DNA of 64,000 nt, from assembly GCA_023664485.1 (NCBI GenBank), contig JAMPFK010000012.1, positions 6,344-70,343 on the forward strand, given 5' to 3'. The notes beneath the pieces were generated by a model. That model was not told the origin of the DNA and did no database searches. It worked only from the letters and a program-made list of their open reading frames with translations. Positions 52,723 to 60,417 of the stretch are shown in pieces. The stretch is from Bacteroides fragilis (GTDB taxonomy: Bacteria; Bacillota; Clostridia; Lachnospirales; Lachnospiraceae). A program made the translations under genes and the position numbers. Each line of letters begins with the position of its first letter. Within the stretch, counting starts at the first letter, position 1.

Positions 52723-54090
52723 CTAATCTGCGGCTGTCCGATGGCGTCTGCAGATGCGCAGGGAGGAGAAGGTGCAGAGAGAGGTCTGTACCATCTGGCT
52801 TGCGAGCATCCCCCACAGATAACCTTTGATGCCATAGATGGGGATCGCATAGAAAACGAACAGCAGGCGGACGAGCAGGCTTAAAATGCTGTAGAAAAAG
52901 GTAAGCGCGGTTTTTCCGAGCCCGTTCAGGATGCTGTTCAGGGTGCTGGCAATGTATAAAAAAGGGCAGATGAAGCTGAGGGTCAAAATGAAGCTTCCGG
53001 CGAGTTCACTGTTAAAAAGGAGCCTTCCGGCGAGGCGGCCGAACAGAAGGAACGCGGCAGTACAGCCGAAACCAAGCAGGAGGCAGTATTTGATGGATTT
53101 CCAGATTGCTTTTGTGACAGCGTGCTGATTGCCGCCCGCGTCCGCCTCTGCGACGATCGGCAGGAGCAGGACGGAGATGGAGTTGGTGATGGCGGAGGGA
53201 AACAGGATGAGCGGAAGGCTCATACCGGTCAGGACGCCGTAGACGCCCAGGGCATCCGCATTGTTCAGGCCGTATGCCATAAGTTTATTAGGAATATAGA
53301 TTGCTTCAATACTTTGCAGAACATTGATAATAATGCGGTTTGCCGATAAGGGGACGGCAAGGCGCAGAAGGTTATCCGCAATCTGCCTGTAAGCGCGCAG
53401 TGTGTGTCTGCGGGGAGATAACGGCTGTGGGCGGGAGGAGCCGCCGGATACCTGAAAAGAACGGCTGATAATAGCGGCAATGGAGACGATCATGGAAGCG
53501 CCCTCTCCGATGACGAGTCCTACGACCGCGAAGCTGATGGTGGGCCTCATGTTTTGTCTGGCGCACAGGTAGTAGATCAGGTAGACGGAGCCGACCCTTA
53601 TGATCTGCTCAGACAGCTGGGTCAGGGCGGGGACCACGGTCTTTTTGATACCGTAAAAATAGCCGTTGATGCAGGAATGCACTGTCGCCATCGGAATGGA
53701 AAGAGAAATAATGCGCAGCAGCGGCGCAGTCCGCTTTTCCAACAGGAAGGAGACGGCGATCCATTCGGAATATCTGTAAATATAGGCCATACAGCCAAAC
53801 GAGATGGCCATCGACAACAGAAAGCCGGTCCACAGGGTTCGGAAAGAGGACTGATAGTCGCGCGTCGTGGTTTCGCTCGCCACATATTTGGAAATGGCGG
53901 TCTGCATACCCGATACGGTCAGGGAAAAAGAAAGCGCCAGCACCGGAGAGATGAGCTGATAGATGCCCATTCCCTCTGCGCCAAATACTTTCGACAGGAA
54001 GATACGATAGAAAAAGCCGATAAAACGGCTGAGAAGTCCGGTAACGGTCAAAATAGCGGTCCCGATCAACAGGGGGTTTTTGCGTTTCAT
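52723..54090 (-). CDS. spoVB: Stage V sporulation protein B (lipid II flippase-like)
   Basis: 455 residues, about 12-14 membrane helices, starting MKRKNPLLIGTAILTVTGLL with GFFYRIFLSKVFGAEGMGIY, as in SpoVB of Clostridia. It is needed for spore cortex formation, probably flipping peptidoglycan precursor. The start at 54090 follows GAATGGAGGATTTCT, supplied by a dispersed repeat copy. It lies just upstream of and facing the DAHP synthase gene, on the same strand. Compare the paralogue at 32671. Confidence 0.85.
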   Translation of the reverse strand: MKRKNPLLIGTAILTVTGLLSRFIGFFYRIFLSKVFGAEGMGIYQLISPVLALSFSLTVSGMQTAISKYVASETTTRDYQSSFRTLWTGFLLSMAISFGCMAYIYRYSEWIAVSFLLEKRTAPLLRIISLSIPMATVHSCINGYFYGIKKTVVPALTQLSEQIIRVGSVYLIYYLCARQNMRPTISFAVVGLVIGEGASMIVSIAAIISRSFQVSGGSSRPQPLSPRRHTLRAYRQIADNLLRLAVPLSANRIIINVLQSIEAIYIPNKLMAYGLNNADALGVYGVLTGMSLPLILFPSAITNSISVLLLPIVAEADAGGNQHAVTKAIWKSIKYCLLLGFGCTAAFLLFGRLAGRLLFNSELAGSFILTLSFICPFLYIASTLNSILNGLGKTALTFFYSILSLLVRLLFVFYAIPIYGIKGYLWGMLASQMVQTSLCTFSSLRICRRHRTAAD

Positions 54091-54138
54091 AGAAATCCTC
54101 CATTCTTGCTCAGCCTGCGAAAAATTTATTTTTCACAG
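54091..54138 (-). repeat. Dispersed leader repeat, copy e (internally deleted)
   Basis: On the minus strand CTGTGAAAAATAAATTTTTC is joined directly to CGCAGGCTGAGCAAGAATGG, so the 5' hairpin and the 3' arm of the second hairpin are fused and about 45 bp seen in copy b are missing. It carries the spoVB ribosome site. Confidence 0.75.
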
Positions 54139-54191
54139 CACATTTGTGGAGAGGTTCGTCATTTTATCATATGCGGGAGAGGTAACGGAAT

Positions 54192-55289
54192 ATGAAAGAG
54201 AAAGTAGTAGTAGGGATGTCCGGCGGAGTGGATTCTTCAGCCGCCGCTTATCTGTTAAAAGAGCAGGGATATGATGTCATCGGCGTCACGATGCAGATAT
54301 GGCAGGACGAAGAGACGGCGGTACAGGCGGAGAACGGCGGATGCTGCGGATTGTCCGCCGTAGAGGATGCGGGACAGGTGGCGCGGATACTCGGCATCCC
54401 TCACTACGTCATGAACTTCAGAAAGGAATTTCGGGAGAAGGTCGTGGATTATTTTACGGAAGCTTATCTGAAAGGCTGTACGCCCAACCCCTGTATCGCC
54501 TGCAACCGTTATGTAAAATGGGAGTCTCTTTTACAGAGAAGCATGGAGATCGGGGCGGACTATATCGCTACCGGGCATTATGCCAGAATCTTAAAGCTTC
54601 CGGGCGGAAGATATACTGTCGGAAACGCGGCGGCCGCAGCCAAAGATCAGACTTATGCGCTGTACGGGCTGACTCAGTATCAGCTGGCCCATACGCTTAT
54701 GCCGGTGGGAGATTATACGAAAGAAGAGATCCGGCGGATTGCCGGCCGGGCGGGTCTTCCGGTCGCTTCCAAGCCGGACAGCCAGGAGATCTGTTTTATT
54801 CCGGATCACGATTATGCGGCTTTTATCGACCGCGCGGCAGAGGGCAGGGCGCCGGGAAAGGGAAAGTATGTGACGAAGGACGGCGCCGTGCTGGGAGAGC
54901 ACCTGGGCATCACCCATTATACAATCGGGCAGCGCAAAGGCCTGAATCTGGCGATGGGGCGTCCCGTTTTTGTGACGGAGATCCGGCCGGAAAGCAATGA
55001 GGTCGTTATCGGGGATGCGGAAGATGTTTTCGGCGATACGCTGTTCTGCAACGAGTTGAATTTTATGGGAATAGAGGAGCTGTCGGAGCCAAGGGAGGCA
55101 GTAGCTAAAATACGCTATGCGCATCCGGGCGAGAGATGCCTGATCGAAAAGGCTGGCCCGGACAGGATCAAATGCAGCTTTCACAGGCCGGTCCGGGCGA
55201 TTACGCCGGGACAGGCGGTCGTTTTTTACGACGGGGGATATGTGCTGGGCGGCGGCACGATCATGAGATCCGGGGATTTTTTTGGATAA
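54192..55289 (+). CDS. mnmA: tRNA 2-thiouridine(34) synthase MnmA
   Basis: 365 residues. PP-loop GMSGGVDSSAAAYLL, MQIWQD, first catalytic Cys in NPCIACNRYVKW, second in KPDSQEICFIPDHDY, and the C-terminal beta barrels. It thiolates U34 of tRNA-Lys/Glu/Gln. AGAGGTAACGG precedes the ATG. It is divergent from spoVB, with a short shared upstream region. Confidence 0.95.
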   Translation: MKEKVVVGMSGGVDSSAAAYLLKEQGYDVIGVTMQIWQDEETAVQAENGGCCGLSAVEDAGQVARILGIPHYVMNFRKEFREKVVDYFTEAYLKGCTPNPCIACNRYVKWESLLQRSMEIGADYIATGHYARILKLPGGRYTVGNAAAAAKDQTYALYGLTQYQLAHTLMPVGDYTKEEIRRIAGRAGLPVASKPDSQEICFIPDHDYAAFIDRAAEGRAPGKGKYVTKDGAVLGEHLGITHYTIGQRKGLNLAMGRPVFVTEIRPESNEVVIGDAEDVFGDTLFCNELNFMGIEELSEPREAVAKIRYAHPGERCLIEKAGPDRIKCSFHRPVRAITPGQAVVFYDGGYVLGGGTIMRSGDFFG

Positions 55290-55384
55290 AATAAGAAAAT
55301 GTTAAGAAAATCTACTGTTTTCCTTCACGATATTTTCACGGAGCCTGTGATAAACTAATGTGAAAAGAAAGGAATGAGAGGAAA

Positions 55385-55714
55385 ATGGTCGAATCGAAAT
55401 ATACGCATGTGAAGGTTAATAATGAAATAGAACTGTGTGAGGTCTATGATAAGGAGACAAAGGAAAAGGTGAAAAAAGCCTTTTTCGGCGCGGGAGTCTC
55501 CTTTTTTATCAAATTCAGGAAAGCGGCGCCGGGCAAAGAGGGCAGATTTATCATCTGTGTCAACAGCAGCCAGCGGGGCACGGCTAAAACGGCTATTCTC
55601 AGAAAGGTGCCCCGTGCAAAAGAGCTTGTCTGCTTTTTTGACGGCTCATATTTTATGAAAGGAGACGCTCCGCCTTTCAAACGTGCTGTAGTAGCGGAAA
55701 CCACAGCCGGTTAG
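55385..55714 (+). CDS. Small protein of unknown function
   Basis: 109 residues, basic (many Lys and Arg), no membrane segment, no motif I recognise. It contains KVKKAFFGAGVSFFIKFRKA, GRFIICVNSSQRGTAK and LVCFFDGSYFMKG. A good ribosome site (GAATGAGAGG) precedes the ATG. Its last 69 bases overlap the end of the convergent HisK gene, so the true end might have drifted. AATGTG..TAAACTAATGTG lies upstream as possible promoter. Support for being real is the ribosome site and length only. Confidence 0.55.
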   Translation: MVESKYTHVKVNNEIELCEVYDKETKEKVKKAFFGAGVSFFIKFRKAAPGKEGRFIICVNSSQRGTAKTAILRKVPRAKELVCFFDGSYFMKGDAPPFKRAVVAETTAG

Positions 55715-56464
55715 CATCGCTGCGGCACGGTCGAAGTAAGACGCGATGCGGCCGGGCGCATGGGCGTCGGAGCCGACCGTAACGATCTCGCCGCCGAGCT
55801 CTTTGTAGCGGCGAAGGATGGCTGTGCAGGGATTGGCTTCCCGCAGGCCGTTCGAGAGCCCGCCGGTATTGAGTTCAATGCCTTTGCCGTCCTGAATCAG
55901 CTTTTCCAGAATTTTGTCGAGGATATCCCGGTATTGCCCGTAAGTATATCCGCCGTCTTTCTGCGGACCGTAACGGACAATATAGTCCAGATGGCCGTAG
56001 ACATCGAAATTGCTGAAGCATTTCAGATTCTCCAGAATGGATTCAAAGTATTCGCGGTAGGCTTCTTCCTGTTTCCTCCCCTCATAAAACGCCGGATAAT
56101 AGGGGTCGCTGCCATTGCAGAGATGGGAGGAGCCGATGATGAAGTCGTATTCATGCGCCCTGGCAAAGGCCGCATTTTTTTTGGACAGATATGGCTGTAA
56201 GCCGAGTTCAACACCGAAAACAAGTGTTATTTTATCTGCGTATTTGTCCCTGCATCTTAGAAATTCATAAAGATAGGAGTCAGGATTCAAATCGAAAAAT
56301 CCGGCGGGCGTTTCCGGCGAGACGGGGTAATCGAAGTCCTGATGTTCCGTGAAGCACATCTTTGTCAAGCCCATCCTGATACCCTGTAAGACCATTTTTT
56401 CCATTGGTGTGTCGGAATCTCCCGAAAAAGAAGAATGCAGGTGATAATCGGCTGTAATCGGCAT
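55646..56464 (-). CDS. HisK-type histidinol phosphatase (PHP family)
   Basis: 272 residues. PHP motifs DYHLHSSFSGDS, FTEHQDFDYP, GVELGLQP, IGSSHL, YGHLDYI and GSDAHAPGRI give the full metal-binding set. This is the histidinol-phosphatase branch, which acts late in histidine synthesis, although many members are isolated from his operons, as here. It starts MPITADYHLHSS with AAAGGAGG upstream. A multi-hairpin element lies before it. Confidence 0.85.
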   Translation of the reverse strand: MPITADYHLHSSFSGDSDTPMEKMVLQGIRMGLTKMCFTEHQDFDYPVSPETPAGFFDLNPDSYLYEFLRCRDKYADKITLVFGVELGLQPYLSKKNAAFARAHEYDFIIGSSHLCNGSDPYYPAFYEGRKQEEAYREYFESILENLKCFSNFDVYGHLDYIVRYGPQKDGGYTYGQYRDILDKILEKLIQDGKGIELNTGGLSNGLREANPCTAILRRYKELGGEIVTVGSDAHAPGRIASYFDRAAAMLTGCGFRYYSTFERRSVSFHKI

Positions 56465-56504
56465 AGTAAGCCTCCTTTTGTGATATAATGAGCGTTAGCG
56501 AGAA

Positions 56505-56600
56505 GAATAAGCCTGCTTATTCGGCGAGCGGCGAATGGCGGTTATTAACGAGCAAGCGTCCGATGAAATCGGACAAGGAGCGCTGAAAGCGCGAGCTTGC
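56505..56600. ncRNA. Multi-hairpin intergenic element (candidate structured repeat or RNA)
   Basis: A perfect hairpin GAATAAGC-CT-GCTTATTC (56505-56522) is followed by a branched set. The closing pair GCAAGC/GCTTGC (52-57 and 95-100 past 56500) encloses two hairpins, GTCCGAT-GAA-ATCGGAC (56558-56574) and GCGCT-GAA-AGCGC (56580-56592). The 394-bp gap between hisK and gap holds this element and, further on, a 16-bp palindrome. I recall similar GC-repeats in Lachnospiraceae intergenic DNA but cannot verify it here. Confidence 0.5.
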
Positions 56601-56775
56601 GAGTTTAAATGATATACTGCTTCAACAGACTGTGCGGTATATCCGGCACCGTATCAGTATAGTGCATTTCAGAAGGAATGGCAAGTGCCGCCAAATTATA
56701 AAATAGTTATAAATTTCCAATTATTTTCGATTTACACCTTGAATTTTATGGACAAATTAGGTAAAATAATTTTGC

Positions 56776-56791
56776 TGACAAAATTTTGTCA
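56776..56791 (+). promoter_or_regulatory. Perfect palindromic operator candidate before gap
   Basis: TGACAAAATTTTGTCA is a perfect 16-bp inverted repeat, 68 bp before the gap start. It does not match the Rex or CggR sites I know. AT-rich DNA with TATAAAAT follows near 56826. Confidence 0.5.
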
Positions 56792-56858
56792 ATCTGCATT
56801 TTATCTCTGCAGACTGGCAGAATAATATAAAATATTTTTATATTAGGAGGAAACGAAA

Positions 56859-57860
56859 ATGGCAGTAAAAGTAGCAATCAATGGTTTTGGCCGTATCGGT
56901 CGTCTTGCATTCAGACAGATGTTCGGTGCAGAGGGATACGAGGTAGTAGCAATTAACGATTTAACAAGCCCTAAGATGCTTGCACACTTGTTGAAGTATG
57001 ATTCTTCACAGGGCAGATATGAAAAAGGCGATACAGTTTCAGCCGGTGAAGATTCCATCACAGTTGACGGCAAGACTCTGAAGATCTACAAAGAGCCTGA
57101 TGCTAACAATTGTCCTTGGGGCGAGCTTGGCGTAGATGTTGTTCTGGAGTGCTCAGGCTTCTACACATCCAAAGAAAAAGCACAGGCGCACATCAATGCC
57201 GGCGCTAAGAAAGTTGTTATTTCTGCGCCTGCAGGAAACGATCTTCCTACAATCGTTTACAATGTAAACCACACAACACTGACAAAGGATGACACAATTA
57301 TCTCAGCGGCATCCTGTACAACGAACTGCCTGGCGCCTATGGCAAAAGCGCTGAATGATCTGGCAACGATCAAATCCGGTATCATGAGCACGATTCATGC
57401 TTACACAGGCGACCAGATGATTCTTGACGGTCCTCAGAGAAAAGGCGATCTGAGAAGGTCACGCGCAGGCGCTATCAACATCGTTCCGAACAGCACAGGC
57501 GCGGCGAAGGCAATCGGTCTTGTTATTCCCGAACTGAACGGCAAGCTGATCGGTTCCGCACAGCGTGTTCCTACTCCGACAGGTTCTACAACGATCCTCG
57601 TAGCGACTGTTGAGAAGTCCGTAACAAAAGACGAAATCAATGCGGCTATGAAAGCGGCGGCTAACGAGTCCTTCGGTTACAACGAGGAAGAAATCGTATC
57701 TTCCGACGTTATCGGCATGAGATATGGTTCACTCTTCGATGCAACACAGACGATGGTTGGCGCAGACAATCTGGTACAGGTTGTTTCCTGGTATGATAAC
57801 GAGAACAGCTACACAAGCCAGATGGTAAGAACAATCAAATACTTCGCTGAATTACAGTAA
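56859..57860 (+). CDS. gapA: Glyceraldehyde-3-phosphate dehydrogenase
   Basis: 333 residues. N-terminal NGFGRIGRLAFRQM, the catalytic SAASCTTNCLAPMAK with Cys near residue 153 and GSAQRVPTPTGS. It makes 1,3-bisphosphoglycerate with NAD. AGGAGGAAA is an optimal ribosome site and codon choice is strongly biased, so expression is high. A hairpin follows, then pgk and tpiA, giving a gap-pgk-tpiA order with long spacers. Confidence 0.98.
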   Translation: MAVKVAINGFGRIGRLAFRQMFGAEGYEVVAINDLTSPKMLAHLLKYDSSQGRYEKGDTVSAGEDSITVDGKTLKIYKEPDANNCPWGELGVDVVLECSGFYTSKEKAQAHINAGAKKVVISAPAGNDLPTIVYNVNHTTLTKDDTIISAASCTTNCLAPMAKALNDLATIKSGIMSTIHAYTGDQMILDGPQRKGDLRRSRAGAINIVPNSTGAAKAIGLVIPELNGKLIGSAQRVPTPTGSTTILVATVEKSVTKDEINAAMKAAANESFGYNEEEIVSSDVIGMRYGSLFDATQTMVGADNLVQVVSWYDNENSYTSQMVRTIKYFAELQ

Positions 57861-57897
57861 TTCGGGAAGCTTTGAAAATTTTAAGCTAAGATCTGTT

Positions 57898-57931
57898 AAG
57901 GTCCGGCCTCGTTGGGCCGGGCCTTATTTTA
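57898..57931 (+). terminator. Terminator or attenuator between gap and pgk
   Basis: Eleven-base stem AAGGTCCGGCC / GGCCGGGCCTT (one T-G pair), loop of six, then ATTTT. Confidence 0.8.
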
Positions 57932-57988
57932 GTATGAAAGAAATAAAGAGTTTATATGGGCCGCTTTGGCGGCGGAATGGAGGAAAAA

Positions 57989-59218
57989 ATGGGATTAAAT
58001 AAAAAATCCGTAGATGATATCAATGTAAAGGGAAAACGCGTTCTCGTAAGATGCGACTTTAATGTGCCGCTGAAAAACGGTGAGATCACAGATGAGACCC
58101 GTATCGTTGCGGCACTTCCGACAATCAATAAATTGATCGGCGACGGCGCGAAAGTTATTCTCTGCTCCCATCTCGGCAAGGTAAAAGAGGGCCCTAATGA
58201 GAAAGAATCCCTCGCGCCGGTCGCAAAGAGACTGTCCGAGAAGCTTGGAAAAGAAGTGAACTTCGTTTCCGATTACAATGTAACAGGCGAAGCGGCGACC
58301 GCGGCAGTTGAGGCGATGCAGGAAGGCGACGTCGTGCTGCTTCAGAATACCCGCTTCCGCGGCAAAGAAGAGACAAAGAACGGCGAAGAGTTCAGCAAAG
58401 AGCTGGCTGACCTTGCGGACGCTTATGTATGCGACGCTTTTGGTTCTTCCCACAGAGCGCATGCTTCCGTAGCGGGCGTTACTAAATTTATCACTGAAAA
58501 AGGCGGAGAGAACGCAGTTGGTTATCTGATGCAGAAAGAAATCGATTTCCTCGGAAATGCAGTAGAAAATCCGGTAAGACCGTTCGTAGCGATTTTAGGC
58601 GGCGCGAAAGTTGCCGATAAGCTGAACGTTATCAATAACCTGTTAGAGAAGTGCGATACGCTGATCATCGGCGGAGGCATGGCGTTCACTTTCTTAAAGG
58701 CAAAAGGAATGGAAGTCGGCAATTCTCTCGTAGATGAGGAGAAAATCGATTACTGTAAGGAAATGATGGAAAAAGCGGAGAAGCTCGGCAAAAAGCTGTT
58801 ACTTCCCGTTGATACGACGATTGCCGATCATTTCCCGGATCCGATTGACGGACCGATCGATGTGCAGGTTGTAGCGGCGGATCAGATTCCCGCTGATAAG
58901 GAAGGGCTTGATATCGGTATGGAGACGGCGAAATTGTATGCAGACGCCGTAAAATCGGCTAAGACGGTTGTTTGGAACGGACCGATGGGCGTATTCGAGA
59001 ACCCGACGCTGGCGGCTGGTACGATTGCGGTAGCGAAAGCCCTTGCGGAAACGGATGCGACAACGATTATCGGCGGCGGCGACAGCGCTGCAGCGGTTAA
59101 TCAGCTTGGCTTCGCGGACAAGATGAGCCACATTTCCACAGGCGGCGGCGCTTCCCTTGAATTCTTGGAAGGCAAGGAACTGCCGGGCGTTATGGCTGCG
59201 GACGACAAAACGGAATAA
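57989..59218 (+). CDS. pgk: Phosphoglycerate kinase
   Basis: 409 residues. KRVLVRCDFNVPL, GGAKVADKLNVINNL, WNGPMGVFENPTLAAGT and IIGGGDSAAAVNQLG are the family landmarks. Substrate-level ATP formation in glycolysis. The start at 57989 is fixed by GGAGG five bases or so upstream; an earlier in-frame reading from 57956 is rejected. It is separated from tpiA by a MITE-like copy. Confidence 0.97.
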   Translation: MGLNKKSVDDINVKGKRVLVRCDFNVPLKNGEITDETRIVAALPTINKLIGDGAKVILCSHLGKVKEGPNEKESLAPVAKRLSEKLGKEVNFVSDYNVTGEAATAAVEAMQEGDVVLLQNTRFRGKEETKNGEEFSKELADLADAYVCDAFGSSHRAHASVAGVTKFITEKGGENAVGYLMQKEIDFLGNAVENPVRPFVAILGGAKVADKLNVINNLLEKCDTLIIGGGMAFTFLKAKGMEVGNSLVDEEKIDYCKEMMEKAEKLGKKLLLPVDTTIADHFPDPIDGPIDVQVVAADQIPADKEGLDIGMETAKLYADAVKSAKTVVWNGPMGVFENPTLAAGTIAVAKALAETDATTIIGGGDSAAAVNQLGFADKMSHISTGGGASLEFLEGKELPGVMAADDKTE

Positions 59219-59237
59219 AATCGGCATAAAGAATCTC

Positions 59238-59340
59238 TATAGTAAACGACATAACAAATTGCACATCCCATCTCTTGCAAAAGCCATATACGCAAGCTTT
59301 TGCAAAGCTGAAATGGCAATTCTTAATGCCGTTAACTATA
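59238..59340 (-). mobile_element. 103-bp MITE-like element, copy 2
   Basis: Inverted terminal repeats TATAGTAAACGACATAACAA (from 59238) and its counterpart ending CTATA (59340), 20 of 25 matching. In reverse orientation it aligns along its whole length with 8625-8727, with the core TATATGGCTTTTGCAAGAG identical. The interior holds a further hairpin TTGCAAAAGC / GCTTTTGCAA. It lies between pgk and tpiA. Confidence 0.75.
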
Positions 59341-59481
59341 AGCTGATAAAAGACGTCAGCTAAGATATTCCAGATTATGCCGGAAAGAATGGCTTTATAT
59401 GGGCCATTCTTCCAAATCTTGTGCGTGGAGCATAAGAGAATACGGGAAAATAGAATGCGTTAGGAAATGGAGAATAGAAAA

Positions 59482-60231
59482 ATGGCGAGAAGGAAAATTA
59501 TAGCCGGAAACTGGAAGATGAATATGACCCCCAGTCAGGCGGTTGCTTTGTGCGATGAACTGAAAGATCTGGTAAAATCCGACGAGGCAGACGTCGTATA
59601 CTGCGTACCAGCGATCGATATTGTTCCGGTCGTAGAGGCTGTAAAGGGCACGAACGTAGAGGTTGGCGCCGAGAATATGTATTTTGAAGAAAAAGGCGCT
59701 TATACTGGCGAGATTTCTGCGGCGATGTTAAAGGATGCGGGCGTAAAATATGTGATTATCGGACATTCCGAGAGACGCGATTACTTTAAGGAAGACGACG
59801 CGCTTCTGAACAGGAAAGTGAAGAAAGCTCTGGAAGCGGGCCTGACACCGATTCTCTGCTGCGGCGAAACGTTAGAGCAGAGAGAAATGGGCGTAACGAT
59901 GGATTGGATCAGATTGCAGATCAAGTCTGATTTGACCGGTGTTACCGCAGACCAGGTAAAAGGCATGGTCATTGCCTACGAGCCCATCTGGGCTATCGGC
60001 ACAGGTAAGACGGCTACCACAGAGCAGGCTGAGGAAGTATGTAAGGGGATCCGTGACTGCATCGCTGAGATTTATGATGAAGCGACGGCAGAGGCAGTCC
60101 GCATTCAGTACGGCGGTTCCGTAAACGCTGGCAACGCGGCGGAGCTGTTCGCACAGCCTGATATCGATGGCGGTCTGGTTGGCGGCGCGTCTTTGAAGGC
60201 GGACTTTGGGAAGATTGTGAATTATAAGTAA
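59482..60231 (+). CDS. tpiA: Triosephosphate isomerase
   Basis: 249 residues. AGNWKMN near the start, IIGHSERRDYFKEDD (catalytic His), AYEPIWAIGTGKTAT (catalytic Glu) and the phosphate loops YGGSVNAGN, GGLVGGASL. Glycolytic enzyme. The ATG at 59482 follows TGGAG by nine bases; one at 59467 overlaps it. It is the last gene of the ordinary chromosome here: a perfect long terminator follows, then AT-rich DNA with an integrase. Confidence 0.97.
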   Translation: MARRKIIAGNWKMNMTPSQAVALCDELKDLVKSDEADVVYCVPAIDIVPVVEAVKGTNVEVGAENMYFEEKGAYTGEISAAMLKDAGVKYVIIGHSERRDYFKEDDALLNRKVKKALEAGLTPILCCGETLEQREMGVTMDWIRLQIKSDLTGVTADQVKGMVIAYEPIWAIGTGKTATTEQAEEVCKGIRDCIAEIYDEATAEAVRIQYGGSVNAGNAAELFAQPDIDGGLVGGASLKADFGKIVNYK

Positions 60232-60250
60232 GTAGCAATATATACAATAA

Positions 60251-60297
60251 AAAATACCAGATATAGGGCATAAAACCCCTATATCTGGTATTTTTTT
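60251..60297 (+). terminator. Long terminator after tpiA
   Basis: Perfect 17-base stem (60252-60268 with 60277-60293; core ACCAGATATAGGG / CCCTATATCTGGT), eight-base loop, then a T run. Confidence 0.95.
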
Positions 60298-60417
60298 GTT
60301 AAAATTGAATAATATACTTGTGTTCGATAATGTTTTATAATGTTAGTAATATCACTTATAATTATCACTCAACTATCACTTTTGAACAGGAGATATTATC
60401 GAAGGGGAGTATAAGAT

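Noticed and set aside
52554..52850. N-terminal extension of DAHP synthase
   Set aside because: It would overlap spoVB and cross a GC hairpin; a ribosome site and family start exist at 52553.
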